Under the pieces are notes generated by a model. The model was not told the origin of the DNA. It did no database searches and worked only from the letters and a program-made list of their open reading frames with translations. A stretch of DNA of 22,742 nucleotides from Syntrophomonas sp. UBA5314 (lineage in GTDB: Bacteria; Bacillota; Syntrophomonadia; Syntrophomonadales; Syntrophomonadaceae): assembly GCA_002410325.1 (NCBI GenBank), contig DHRK01000020.1:1-22742 (forward strand), given 5' to 3'. How positions within the stretch are numbered: position 1 is the stretch's first letter; each line of letters begins with the position of its first letter. Below are positions 6,827 to 15,843 of the stretch, one piece after another. The position numbers and the translations under genes are program-made.

Positions 6827-7930
6827 TTGTTTTTGCAGGCGGTTCAAATAAAGAATTTTCGTAATATTGAAAACGTCTATTATGAACCTTTCGACCAACT
6901 AAATATCTTTATAGGCGAGAACGGCCAGGGTAAAACCAATCTGCTTGAGGCAATATACGTGCTGGCGCAGGGAAGTTCCTTTCGTTCGGTTAATGATGCC
7001 GATCTTCTGCGCTATGACACGGATCAATACGAAATACAGGGACGTTATTTAAAAGAAAATAAAAAAATGGATACTGCGCTCTCTTTTCGAAGCAACGGTT
7101 CCAAGATGTTTAAGATTAATGGTAAGAAAACTGCTTTTAATAGCACAGAGCGGCTGCGAGTAGTGGTGTTTACCCCGGACGACCTGTACCTGGTCAAGGG
7201 GCCGCCTTCCCTGCGCCGCTCCTTTTTAGATTTTGGATTAAAACAAATTTCGGCTGACTACCATCGGCATTGGGATGATTTTTACCGGCTGCTGCGCAAA
7301 AGAAACACCGCCTTCAAAAGACAAGCGGGCAACGTCAAAGGCCTGGAAATAGTGGATGAAATGTTCTGCGACAAGGCCGCCCATATAATCCTGGCCAGGC
7401 TCAACTACGTCAATGTAATCAATTCCCGGGCCCGGGATATTTACAGGGCTTTAAACCCTGCCGGCGGCGAGCTCATGATACGTTACGCTCTTTCTTTTGC
7501 CCTCGGTAATGGTAAAATTAATGTGGATTGCATAAAGGAGGCCCTGGCTGAGGAAATACAAGGAAAGAGAGCCCTGGAGGCCCAGAGGGGCACTTCTATG
7601 TTCGGCCCCCACCGGGATGATGTCTATATTTACTTGGAAGGAAGGCTGGCCCGCCATTTCGCATCCCAGGGACAACAGCGCAACCTGGTGGTCAGTATAA
7701 AGCTGGCTGAACTTGAAGCTTTCCGAGAAGTTAAAGGATATTATCCGATATTTCTATTAGATGAAGTTCTGGCCGAATTGGATGAAGAGAAAAAGCGGCT
7801 TTTAATTGAGTTCCTGGGTAAGGCAGAGTTCCAAAGTTTTTTAAGCTCAGTCAACCTGGATGTGTTGGAAAAGACGACCCGGGCCAGGATCAGCCTGGTG
7901 CAGGCCGGGAGCTTATTGAGAAGGGAGTAG
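6827..7930 (+). CDS. recF: DNA replication and repair protein RecF
   Basis: The 367-residue SMC-like ATPase acts with RecO and RecR to load RecA at single-strand gaps. Walker A is GENGQGKTNLLEAI (about 30-43), the ABC-type signature is SQGQQRN, and Walker B is IFLLDEVLAELDEEKK near the C-terminus. The start is TTG at 6827, with GGGAG about 12 bases upstream. A second TTG at 6833 is possible, but both retain the conserved N-terminal strand and KNFRN. Length is typical. The gap from dnaN is 17 bases and to remB 4 bases, so the genes are probably co-transcribed and coupled. Confidence 0.97.
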   Translation: MFLQAVQIKNFRNIENVYYEPFDQLNIFIGENGQGKTNLLEAIYVLAQGSSFRSVNDADLLRYDTDQYEIQGRYLKENKKMDTALSFRSNGSKMFKINGKKTAFNSTERLRVVVFTPDDLYLVKGPPSLRRSFLDFGLKQISADYHRHWDDFYRLLRKRNTAFKRQAGNVKGLEIVDEMFCDKAAHIILARLNYVNVINSRARDIYRALNPAGGELMIRYALSFALGNGKINVDCIKEALAEEIQGKRALEAQRGTSMFGPHRDDVYIYLEGRLARHFASQGQQRNLVVSIKLAELEAFREVKGYYPIFLLDEVLAELDEEKKRLLIEFLGKAEFQSFLSSVNLDVLEKTTRARISLVQAGSLLRRE

Positions 7931-7934
7931 TAGC

Positions 7935-8174
7935 ATGTATATTCACCTGGGAAACAACTACATTATTTCCGCGCAGGATATAGTGGCCATCTTAAACATG
8001 AACACCAATTTGTCTGAGGATTTGATGGATATAATGGAACTGGCCAGGTTGGATAAAAAACTGATCAACATCAGCGAGAAAGGCAAGGAAAAATCGCTGG
8101 TGGTCTGCAAAGACAGAGTCTATCTTTCACCAATATCCTCGGTTACTTTATATAAAAGGGGAGCGGCGCTTTAA
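7935..8174 (+). CDS. remB: Extracellular matrix regulator RemB (DUF370, YaaB)
   Basis: The 79-residue protein begins MYIHLGNNYIISAQDIVAIL, typical of the DUF370/RemB family, and ends with a short strand segment (SPISSVTLYKRG). Bacillus RemA is a DNA-binding regulator of biofilm and osmoprotection genes. RemB is its paralogue encoded between recF and gyrB, exactly this position. GGGAG just before the ATG supports the start. It lies 4 bases after recF and 13 bases before gyrB. No membrane segment or extra domain is visible. The role in this organism is unknown. Confidence 0.9.
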   Translation: MYIHLGNNYIISAQDIVAILNMNTNLSEDLMDIMELARLDKKLINISEKGKEKSLVVCKDRVYLSPISSVTLYKRGAAL

Positions 8175-8187
8175 GGAGGTATAGCTT

Positions 8188-10092
8188 GTGAAACCTGTGG
8201 AAAACGAATATAACGCATCAGACATTCAAGTTCTGGAAGGCCTGGAGGCGGTCCGCAAAAGACCGGGTATGTACATCGGATCGACCGGTCCCAAAGGATT
8301 GCATCACCTGGTCTTTGAAATAGTCGACAACAGCATCGATGAGGCCGTAGCAGGTTATTGCACCGAAATTGAGGTATGCATCCACCCGGACAACAGCGTG
8401 AGTGTCAAAGACAACGGCCGGGGCATACCGGTAGATATCCACCCGCAGATGGGTATTCCGGCCCTTGAAGTCATTATGACCACCCTTCATTCGGGAGGCA
8501 AGTTCGGCGGCAGCGGCTATACCATATCCGGCGGACTGCACGGCGTCGGCCTTTCGGTAGTCAACGCGCTCTCCTCCGAATTGGAAGTCAACGTCCACCG
8601 GGATGGAAAGGTCTACTGCCAATATTATAAACAAGGCCATCCGGCCAGCGAACTGGAGGTTATCGGGGAAACCGACCAAACCGGTACGATTACGCACTTC
8701 CTGCCCGATCCGGAGATCTTTGAAGAATTGATCTTCGACCGGGAAATCATCGTAACCAGACTGCGGGAGCTCTCTTTCCTCAATCAGGGACTGCAGATCG
8801 TCTTTTCCGATTTACGAGAAGAAGAGCCCGTGCGAAAAGATTTCAATTCCACCGGACTAACCGATTTTGTAGCCTATATAAACAAGAACAAAGATGTTAT
8901 TAACGACAAACCTATATATCTAAAGGCCAAAAAGGAAGACGTGGTGGTGAGCACCGCGATTCAATACAACTCGGGCTACAGCGAGAACCTCTATTCTTTT
9001 GCCAACAATATAAGAACCCAGGAGGGCGGAACCCACGAGATCGGTTTTAAAAATGCGATCACCCGGGTTATCAACGACTATGCCAAAAAGAACAATTTTA
9101 TCAAGGAAAATGATGCCAACCTGAGCGGGGAAGACATCCGTGAAGGGATGGCCGCCATCCTGTCCGTACTGGTGAAAGAACCCCAGTTCGAAGGGCAGAC
9201 CAAGACCAAGCTCGGCAACACCTATGTCCGGGGAATTGTGGAGAGCGTGGTTTACGAGAATATTGAAGATTTTTTAAATGAAAATCCGGGCTCGGCTAAA
9301 AAGATCATTGAAAAAGCCATTGCCGCCCGCCGGGCCCGGGAAGCCGCCCGCAAGGCCCGGGAACTGACCCGCCGCAAGAACGCCCTGGAGTCTACTTCGC
9401 TGCCCGGCAAACTGGCCGATTGCAGCAACCGGGATCCGGCCTTCTCCGAGCTGTTCATCGTGGAGGGGGATTCAGCCGGCGGATCGGCTAAACAGGGCCG
9501 GGACCGGACCTACCAGGCCATACTCCCCCTGCGCGGCAAAATACTCAATGTGGAAAAATCCCGCTTGGATAGAGTGCTGTCCAGCGAAGAGATCCGCAAT
9601 CTGATTACGGCTCTGGGAACCGGCATCGGGGAAGATTTTGATATTAAAAAAGCCCGTTATCATAAGATCCTGATCATGACGGATGCCGACGTTGACGGAT
9701 CCCATATTCGCATACTGCTGCTCACCTTTTTCTATCGCTACATGCGCCAGCTGATCGAAGAAGGCTATGTCTACATAGCCCAGCCGCCCCTCTACGGCTT
9801 GAAAAGGGGCAAAGAAATAAAATACTTCTATAATGACCACGAGCTCAACCTCTTTATGAGTGAAACCGAGCAGAAGTGGGCCATTCAGAGATATAAAGGT
9901 CTGGGGGAAATGGATCCCGAGCAGCTGTGGCAAACCACTATGAATATGGAACAGCGCACTATATTGAGGGTCAATATCGAAGAAGCCTATGAAGCCGAAA
10001 AAGCCTTCTCCGATTTGATGGGAGACAATGTTGAACCGCGCAAGGAATTCATTCAGGCCAATGCCCGGTACGTGAGCAATCTGGATATATAA
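8188..10092 (+). CDS. gyrB: DNA gyrase subunit B
   Basis: The 634-residue ATPase subunit of gyrase introduces negative supercoils with GyrA. GHKL ATPase motifs are EIVDNSIDEA (about 44-53), DNGRGIPVD (75-83) and GGLHGVG (115-121). The TOPRIM domain has EGDSAGGSAKQGRDR (about 424-438) and MTDADVDGSH (about 497-506), which carry the metal-binding Glu and DxD. The C-terminal QRYKGLGEMDPEQLW region is also canonical. The start is GTG at 8188 with AAGGAGG at normal spacing. Length is as in other Firmicutes, with no extra insertion. Unlike the tight dnaN-to-gyrB genes, it is separated from gyrA by 332 bp. Confidence 0.98.
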   Translation: MKPVENEYNASDIQVLEGLEAVRKRPGMYIGSTGPKGLHHLVFEIVDNSIDEAVAGYCTEIEVCIHPDNSVSVKDNGRGIPVDIHPQMGIPALEVIMTTLHSGGKFGGSGYTISGGLHGVGLSVVNALSSELEVNVHRDGKVYCQYYKQGHPASELEVIGETDQTGTITHFLPDPEIFEELIFDREIIVTRLRELSFLNQGLQIVFSDLREEEPVRKDFNSTGLTDFVAYINKNKDVINDKPIYLKAKKEDVVVSTAIQYNSGYSENLYSFANNIRTQEGGTHEIGFKNAITRVINDYAKKNNFIKENDANLSGEDIREGMAAILSVLVKEPQFEGQTKTKLGNTYVRGIVESVVYENIEDFLNENPGSAKKIIEKAIAARRAREAARKARELTRRKNALESTSLPGKLADCSNRDPAFSELFIVEGDSAGGSAKQGRDRTYQAILPLRGKILNVEKSRLDRVLSSEEIRNLITALGTGIGEDFDIKKARYHKILIMTDADVDGSHIRILLLTFFYRYMRQLIEEGYVYIAQPPLYGLKRGKEIKYFYNDHELNLFMSETEQKWAIQRYKGLGEMDPEQLWQTTMNMEQRTILRVNIEEAYEAEKAFSDLMGDNVEPRKEFIQANARYVSNLDI

Positions 10093-10424
10093 TCTTTTGA
10101 GCTATGGCAGCAAAGGACGGACGGCCTGAATTGGGCCGCCTGTTCAAGCTGCTTACAACAACGGCCTGATGATGGTTTGATGGTTCCTGAATCTCTCCCG
10201 CTTAGCGGTGCCCGCGAAAATAAAAGCTTCATTCATCCGCAAATAAACGGCCTTTTCCTGTTCTCCGCTATGCCGGTCGGCTCGTCGTTGTGATAAAATA
10301 GAAATGTTATAGACCTGTTAACCTAAAACGGTCCCGGCTGTTGAAAGGCCGGCCGGTTTTGCCGGTCTATGGCAACTATTAATAGGAGGTTGAAACTTCA
10401 AGAAGTTAGTGGGAGGTAATATAG
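10093..10424 (+). other. Non-coding gyrB-gyrA gap with GC-rich inverted repeats
   Basis: No supportable ORF lies in these 332 bases. A short stem (CGGCC at 10122-10126, GGCCG at 10134-10138) soon after gyrB has no T-run. A stronger palindromic cluster lies at 10325-10367: GGCCGG at 10351-10356 pairs with CCGGTC at 10362-10367, and AAAACGG upstream can pair with CCGGTTTT. A TAAAAT near 10293 could be a -10, but no matching -35 is clear. The gyrA ribosome binding site GGGAGG ends the region. A separate gyrA leader or promoter is possible but unproven. Confidence 0.5.
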
Positions 10425-12860
10425 TTGTCACAGGACAGGTTGTTTGAAACTATCATCCCTATTGACATAGAAAAAGAGGTTAAAAAATCGTTTCTGGAAT
10501 ACTCCATGAGCGTTATCGTTTCCAGGGCCCTGCCGGACGTCCGGGATGGATTGAAACCGGTCCACCGGCGCATTCTCTATGCCCTCTACGATCAGGGCAT
10601 GACCCATGATAAGCCGCATAAAAAATCCGCCAACATTGTCGGGGAAGTAATGGGAAAGTACCATCCTCACGGTGATGCTGCCATATATCAGACCATGGTG
10701 AAAATGGCTCAGAATTTCGCCATGCGTTATCCTTTAATCGACGGACATGGAAACTTCGGATCGATAGACGGCGATTCGGCCGCGGCCATGCGTTACACTG
10801 AGTCGCGCATGTCCCGGATAGCCGGAGAACTGCTCAAAGATATTGACAAAGAAACGGTTGATTGGCGCCCCAATTACGATGATACCCGATTGGAGCCGGC
10901 GGTCCTGCCGGCCCGGATTCCCAGCCTGCTTTTAAACGGTTCGGCGGGAATAGCAGTGGGAATGGCCACCAATATCCCTCCCCACAACTTGAGGGAAGTG
11001 CTAGAAGCGACCCGCATGTACATCGACAATCCCGAGGTGACCATTGAAGAGCTGATGAAGGTGATTCCCGGCCCGGATTTCCCCACGGCCGGAATCCTGG
11101 AGAGCAAAGGGATAAGACAGGCCTATGAAACCGGGCGGGGCAGCATAAAAATGAAGGCCCGCTACAGCATCGAGGAGAAAAAAGGCGGCCGTCAGTCCAT
11201 AGTGGTCCATGAGATACCCTACCAGGTCAATAAAGCCCGCCTGGTGGAGAAGATAGCTGAATTGGCCAGAGACCATAAAATAGAGGGCATAAGCGACCTC
11301 CGGGACGAGTCAGACCGGCAGGGCATCCGCATAGTCATCGATGTCCGCAAGGATGTCAATCTCAACGTTTTGATCAATAAATTGTTCAAACACACCCAGC
11401 TGCAAGAATCCTTTGGAGTGAATATGCTGAGCCTGGTGGATGGCCAGCCCCGCACCTTGAACCTCAAAGAAATGATTCATTACTATGTTGAGCACCGCCA
11501 GGATGTAATACGGCGGCGGACGACCTACGAACTGAACCTGGCCCGCAACCGCCAGCATATTTTAGAAGGCTTGAAGATCGCCCTGGATAATTTAGATGCC
11601 ATAATCGCCTTGATAAGGGGATCGCGTGACCGGGAATCAGCCCGCAACGGTCTGATGGAGCAGTTCGCGCTTTCCGAGATTCAGGCCAATGCCATCCTGG
11701 ACATGCGCTTTGTGCAGTTGACCAACCTGGAGCGCACCAAAATTGAGGATGAATATCAAGAAATACTGATAAAGATAGCTGACTATGAGGACATTCTGGC
11801 CCGGCCGGAAAGGGTCCTGGAGATTATCAAAGACGACCTGGATGAAATAAAAAACCGCTACGGCGATGCGCGGCGCACCGAGATAAGCCATGAAGAGACC
11901 GATTTTGATGAAGAAGACTTTATCGATGACCGGGAAGTGGTCGTTTTCCTCAGCAACCGGGGCTACATCAAGCGCATGCCGCTGGAAACCTACCGGGCCC
12001 AGCGCAGGGGAGGCAAGGGAATCACTTCGATAACCACCCGTACCGAGGACTTTGCCAACGACATCCTGGTTACTTCGGTTTTGGCCCATGTTCTGTTATT
12101 TACCAACCAGGGGCGCGTTTTCTCCATGCGCGCCTACCATATACCGGAAGCCTCCCGGCAGGCCAAGGGAACGCCCTTGGTCAATTTCCTGGAACTGCGC
12201 TCCGGGGAGCGGGTTACCACCATCGTTGCCACCCGGCAATTCGATGAGCGGCGGCAGCTCTTGATGGTGACCAGGAAGGGCATCATAAAAAAGGTGGATA
12301 TGGGCGCTTTCGCCAACATAAGGCGCTCGGGGCTTATAGCCGTAAACCTGCTGGCTGATGACGAACTGGTGGGGGTCATCCGGGTGGATAAGAAAGACCT
12401 GGTTATGATCGCCACCTCCAAGGGCTTCACCATCGTTTTTGAGCAGGAACAGGTCCGGGCCATGGGCCGCACCGCCACCGGAGTAAAGGCCATCAAATTA
12501 GGCAAAGACGACTATGTAGTGGGTATGGATAAATTCCGGGACAACGCCATGGTCTTGCTGGTAACCGAAAACGGCTTCGGCAAACGCACCCCCCTGACCG
12601 AATTTAACATTCAAAACCGGGGCGGCAAGGGGCTGAAATCCATGGAAGTTACCGACAAGAATGGGCGCCTGGTCGATTTTCGCATCGTCAGTGAAGATGA
12701 TGAACTGATGATGCTTACCAGCGAAGGGACCCTGATCCGCCTGGAGGCCGAAGACATTTCGGTTCAAAAGCGCTATTCGCGAGGGGTCATGCTGATGAGG
12801 CTGGCCGATGAAGACCGGATAGTGGGCATAGCCCGATTTAAAGTTGAAAACGAGCCATAA
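10425..12860 (+). CDS. gyrA: DNA gyrase subunit A
   Basis: The 811-residue DNA cleavage and religation subunit has catalytic tyrosine Y124 in AMRYTESRMS. The GyrA-box QRRGGKG, which wraps DNA and separates gyrase from topoisomerase IV, begins the C-terminal pinwheel, and further repeats follow (IRRSGLIAVNL, NRGGKGLKSME). The start is TTG 10425, supported by GGGAGG 8 bases before. In the quinolone-determining region the sequence is YHPHGDAAIYQT. The residues matching E. coli Ser83 and Asp87 are therefore Ala85 and Gln89, an unusual pair that removes the usual water-metal contacts for fluoroquinolones (inference). No terminator is visible before pdxS. Confidence 0.98.
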   Translation: MSQDRLFETIIPIDIEKEVKKSFLEYSMSVIVSRALPDVRDGLKPVHRRILYALYDQGMTHDKPHKKSANIVGEVMGKYHPHGDAAIYQTMVKMAQNFAMRYPLIDGHGNFGSIDGDSAAAMRYTESRMSRIAGELLKDIDKETVDWRPNYDDTRLEPAVLPARIPSLLLNGSAGIAVGMATNIPPHNLREVLEATRMYIDNPEVTIEELMKVIPGPDFPTAGILESKGIRQAYETGRGSIKMKARYSIEEKKGGRQSIVVHEIPYQVNKARLVEKIAELARDHKIEGISDLRDESDRQGIRIVIDVRKDVNLNVLINKLFKHTQLQESFGVNMLSLVDGQPRTLNLKEMIHYYVEHRQDVIRRRTTYELNLARNRQHILEGLKIALDNLDAIIALIRGSRDRESARNGLMEQFALSEIQANAILDMRFVQLTNLERTKIEDEYQEILIKIADYEDILARPERVLEIIKDDLDEIKNRYGDARRTEISHEETDFDEEDFIDDREVVVFLSNRGYIKRMPLETYRAQRRGGKGITSITTRTEDFANDILVTSVLAHVLLFTNQGRVFSMRAYHIPEASRQAKGTPLVNFLELRSGERVTTIVATRQFDERRQLLMVTRKGIIKKVDMGAFANIRRSGLIAVNLLADDELVGVIRVDKKDLVMIATSKGFTIVFEQEQVRAMGRTATGVKAIKLGKDDYVVGMDKFRDNAMVLLVTENGFGKRTPLTEFNIQNRGGKGLKSMEVTDKNGRLVDFRIVSEDDELMMLTSEGTLIRLEAEDISVQKRYSRGVMLMRLADEDRIVGIARFKVENEP

Positions 12861-12913
12861 TGTAGACGTAAGTCGGTAAAAGGGAGCACTTTAATATTTG
12901 GAGGGAAATACCA

Positions 12914-13798
12914 GTGGAAGAAAAAGGGACCTTTAATGTCAAAGCCGGTTTGGCTCAGATGCTAAAAGGCGGGGTGATCATGGACGTGACCACTCCGGAA
13001 CAGGCCAAAATAGCGGAAACTGCGGGAGCGTGCGCGGTAATGGCCCTGGAAAGAGTCCCGGCCGATATACGCGCGGCGGGTGGTATTGCCCGCATGGCCG
13101 ATCCGGGTATCATACTGGAAATACTCGATGCGGTTACCATTCCGGTCATGGCCAAGTGCCGGATCGGTCATTTTGTTGAAGCGCAGATACTGGAATCGCT
13201 GGGCATCGACTATATCGACGAAAGTGAAGTTCTGACCCCGGCCGATGACAAATATCATGTGGACAAGCGCCGGTTCAAGGTACCCTTTGTCTGCGGAGCC
13301 CGCAATCTGGGAGAAGCCCTGCGCCGCATCGGTGAAGGAGCGGCCATGATCAGGACCAAAGGAGAGCCGGGAACCGGCAATGTAATTGAAGCGGTCCGTC
13401 ATATCCGCCAGGTCAATGACGAGATTCGCTGGGTGGTCAACCTTCCGCCCGAGGAACTGATGAGCGCTGCCAAAGAGATGCAGGCGCCCTATGAACTGGT
13501 TTTAGAGGTAGTCAAACAGAAGCGTCTGCCGGTGGTCAATTTTGCCGCCGGGGGTATAGCCACGCCGGCGGATGCGGCATTGATGATGCAGCTTGGCTGT
13601 GATGGGATCTTTGTCGGTTCAGGCATATTTAAATCCGGGGATCCCCTGAAAAGAGCCCGGGCTATTGTAGCCGCCACCACTTATTATCAAGATGCCAGCG
13701 TACTGGCTGAAGTGTCCCGGGATCTGGGCGAAGCCATGGTGGGAATAGACATCGCCACGATTAGGCCGGAAGAAAGGATGCAGGATCGTGGCTGGTAA
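12914..13798 (+). CDS. pdxS: Pyridoxal 5'-phosphate synthase subunit PdxS
   Basis: The 294-residue (beta-alpha)8 synthase makes PLP from ribose 5-phosphate, glyceraldehyde 3-phosphate and ammonia. Catalytic residues match the Bacillus numbering exactly: D24 (VIMDVTT), K81 (MAKCRIGH) and K149 (IRTKGEPGTG). The phosphate-binding glycine segments NFAAGGIATPADAA and GCDGIFVGSGIF are present. The start is GTG 12914 with GGAGGG upstream. The gene overlaps pdxT by 11 bp and follows gyrA by 53 bp without a visible terminator. The PLP made here is the cofactor of the class V aminotransferase encoded downstream. Confidence 0.98.
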   Translation: MEEKGTFNVKAGLAQMLKGGVIMDVTTPEQAKIAETAGACAVMALERVPADIRAAGGIARMADPGIILEILDAVTIPVMAKCRIGHFVEAQILESLGIDYIDESEVLTPADDKYHVDKRRFKVPFVCGARNLGEALRRIGEGAAMIRTKGEPGTGNVIEAVRHIRQVNDEIRWVVNLPPEELMSAAKEMQAPYELVLEVVKQKRLPVVNFAAGGIATPADAALMMQLGCDGIFVGSGIFKSGDPLKRARAIVAATTYYQDASVLAEVSRDLGEAMVGIDIATIRPEERMQDRGW

Positions 13799-14351
13799 AC
13801 GAGTAGGCATTCTGGCCCTTCAAGGTGCTTTTGTAGAGCACCAGGCCAGTTTGAAAAAATGCGGGGCCAAGTCCCTGCTGGTAAAGAGTCTGGAGGACCT
13901 AAAACAGGCGGAAGCCTTGATCATCCCCGGAGGGGAAAGCACGACCATTGGCAAACTGCTCCGGGAATACCATCTGGAGCAGGCGGTATTGCAAAAGGCG
14001 GCGGAAGGCATGCCGGTCTGGGGAACCTGTGCCGGAATGATCCTTCTGGCCAAAGATATCGCCGATTCCGATCAGCCCCGTTTGGGATTGATGGATATGC
14101 GAGTCAAGCGCAATGCCTATGGCCGGCAGGTAGACAGCTTTGAAACCGATCTGCAGGTTGAAGGACTGGGCACCACCCGGGGTGTGTTTATCCGCGCCCC
14201 TTATGTGGAGAAGACCTGGGGAGACGCCCGGGCCCTGTGCTGGTATCGGGAAAAAATGGTCATGGTGCAGGAAGGCAGATTCCTGGCTACCGCTTTCCAT
14301 CCGGAACTTACCGATCAGGTGGATATACACGCGTACTTTCTGACTTTTTAA
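13788..14351 (+). CDS. pdxT: Pyridoxal 5'-phosphate synthase glutaminase subunit PdxT
   Basis: The 187-residue class I glutaminase releases ammonia from glutamine and channels it to PdxS in a 12:12 complex. PGGEST (47-52) and the nucleophile C81 in GTCAGM are clear. H171 and E173 in FHPEL complete the triad. The conserved RAPYVE segment is present. The start is GTG at 13788 inside the end of pdxS, so translation is coupled. There is no terminator after the stop, and a new promoter begins 15 bases on. Confidence 0.98.
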   Translation: MAGKRVGILALQGAFVEHQASLKKCGAKSLLVKSLEDLKQAEALIIPGGESTTIGKLLREYHLEQAVLQKAAEGMPVWGTCAGMILLAKDIADSDQPRLGLMDMRVKRNAYGRQVDSFETDLQVEGLGTTRGVFIRAPYVEKTWGDARALCWYREKMVMVQEGRFLATAFHPELTDQVDIHAYFLTF

Positions 14352-14365
14352 CCGAAGTGTGCAAC

Positions 14366-14394
14366 TTGCAAACCCGGGGAAGGTATTATATAAT
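14366..14394 (+). promoter_or_regulatory. Sigma-A promoter of the serine T-box operon
   Basis: TTGCAA (14366-14371) and a perfect TATAAT (14389-14394) are separated by 17 bp. Transcription would begin near 14401, just before the T-box stem I. The -35 has two mismatches to TTGACA. Confidence 0.75.
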
Positions 14395-14400
14395 AAACTT

Positions 14401-14640
14401 CAAATTTCATAACATTACGACATGGATGGGGAATAGTAAGAAAACGGCTGGACTAGAGAGCTGGTGTACGGTGCAAACCAGAGCAGACCGCTTCTGAATC
14501 CACCCCGGAGAAGGCTGTGAAAGCAGTACCGGCGGTTCCGTTACAACCATTTAAGTGGGTGTGCAAGCACCAATAAGGGTGGCAACGCGGGAAATACCTC
14601 TCGTCCCTGAAGTGGACGGGAGGTTGTTATTTTTTATTTT
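14401..14640 (+). promoter_or_regulatory. T-box leader, specifier consistent with serine (UCC)
   Basis: The conserved T-box core AAGGGTGGCAACGCGG is at 14575-14590. It is followed by a terminator, CCTCTCGTCC (14597-14606) with GGACGGGAGG (14614-14623), one G-U pair and a T-run to about 14640. Stem I starts at GGGG (about 14428-14431) paired to CCCC (14503-14506). The AGTA of the loop E motif is at 14435-14438, opposite GAA at 14496-14498, and the next triplet, UCC (14499-14501), is the likely specifier. The AGAGAG and GGTGCAA signatures of the distal stem I are present. Uncharged tRNA-Ser should stabilise the antiterminator and turn on the aminotransferase, serA and serS. The specifier call is inference from position and context. 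Confidence 0.9.
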
Positions 14641-14660
14641 TAAAAGGGGGGCAAAAACCC

Positions 14661-15821
14661 ATGATAGGGGAGCAGTATTTACTCCTTCCGGGGCCCACAC
14701 CGGTTCCAGATCGCGTGGTAAGGGCCATGAGCCGGCCTCTGGTCAACCACCGGGGTCCTGAATTCAAGGAAATCATAACCGGAGTAACTGCGGGAATAAA
14801 AAAGGTCTATCGGACCGAGCATCATGTATTGATTTACCCGGCTTCCGGCACGGGAGGGCTGGAAGCGGCCGTGGTTAACTTTATATCTCCCGGCGATAAG
14901 GTTTTAGCCATATCCATTGGCGTATTTGGCGATCGGTTTGCCGAAATAGCGGACAGGTTTGGCGCCCGGGTAGAGAAAATCGATTTTGCCTGGGGAACTT
15001 CGGCCGACCCCCAGAAAATAAGAGATATTCTGCAAAAAGACCAAAGCCACCAGATCAAAGCGATCCTGATTACCCAGAATGAAACCTCTACGGGAGTATT
15101 CAATGATATAAAATCCATCAGTGAAGCACGAGGCAGTCATCCGGCTTTGCTGATGATCGACTCGGTAAGCGGCCTGGCCGTGGTTGATCTAAAAATGGAT
15201 GACTGGAATCTGGACGTGGTTATAAGCGGCTCCCAAAAGGCTTTTATGATACCGCCGGGACTGTCTTTCATGGCTTTTAACGAAAAGGCTCTTGAAGTAC
15301 ATAGGACCTGTAGCAATTCCAGATTCTATTGGGATCTGGATCTGGGAATGAAATACCTGGAGAAAGGGCAAAATCCAGTTACACCGCCAATCTCTCTCTA
15401 TTATGGTTTGGCCGAAGCCCTGACTATGATGTTTGAAGAAGGCCTGGATCAGGTCCTGGCAAGACACCTTAATTACCGCAACATGATCCGGTCGGCCATG
15501 CGGGCCATGGGGTTGGAACTGCTGGCCGAGGAACACTGCGCGTCGACTGCCCTTACCTCCGTTATTGCCCCGGGTAGGAGCGGAGCCAACCAGTTGCGAA
15601 AGATACTGTTGGAGGAGTTCAATATCGCTATGGCCGGTGGACAGCTAAGTCTGGACGATGTGATCTTCCGCATCGGACATTTGGGTTATATTAGAGAACT
15701 CGACCTGCTTTCAGTAATAGCGGCCCTGGAGATCGTGTTGAAAAAGAACGGCTACGACCTCGAAGTAGGGGCCGGGATCAATGAGGCCCAACGATTCTTA
15801 TATCAAATGCACAGCAAGTAA
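14661..15821 (+). CDS. Class V aminotransferase, serine-pathway (alanine-glyoxylate/serine-pyruvate type)
   Basis: The 386-residue PLP enzyme of fold type I, class V has the opening LLLPGPTPVP and substrate loop NHRGPEF. ASGTGGLEAA holds the phosphate, D167 in LLMIDSVSG binds the pyridine nitrogen, and K193 in SGSQKAFMIPPG is the Schiff-base lysine. The family includes alanine-glyoxylate, serine-glyoxylate and serine-pyruvate aminotransferases. Paired with serA under a serine T-box, it most likely transaminates 3-phosphohydroxypyruvate in place of SerC (inference). A serine-pyruvate reaction is the alternative. AGGGGGG precedes the ATG, and serA starts 22 bases after the stop. No serB is in the window. 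Confidence 0.92.
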   Translation: MIGEQYLLLPGPTPVPDRVVRAMSRPLVNHRGPEFKEIITGVTAGIKKVYRTEHHVLIYPASGTGGLEAAVVNFISPGDKVLAISIGVFGDRFAEIADRFGARVEKIDFAWGTSADPQKIRDILQKDQSHQIKAILITQNETSTGVFNDIKSISEARGSHPALLMIDSVSGLAVVDLKMDDWNLDVVISGSQKAFMIPPGLSFMAFNEKALEVHRTCSNSRFYWDLDLGMKYLEKGQNPVTPPISLYYGLAEALTMMFEEGLDQVLARHLNYRNMIRSAMRAMGLELLAEEHCASTALTSVIAPGRSGANQLRKILLEEFNIAMAGGQLSLDDVIFRIGHLGYIRELDLLSVIAALEIVLKKNGYDLEVGAGINEAQRFLYQMHSK

Positions 15822-15843
15822 AGGCCAGAAAGGAGAATATACA

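Noticed and set aside
8218..9933. Several minus-strand ORFs opposite gyrB
   Set aside because: All are antisense to strongly conserved gyrase motifs and arise from codon bias.
10104..10169. 21-codon ATG frame just after gyrB
   Set aside because: No ribosome binding site precedes it, and it has no distinctive composition.
12861..12913. Possible terminator or promoter between gyrA and pdxS
   Set aside because: No stem with T-run and no -35/-10 pair is seen. Read-through from gyrA is the simpler view.
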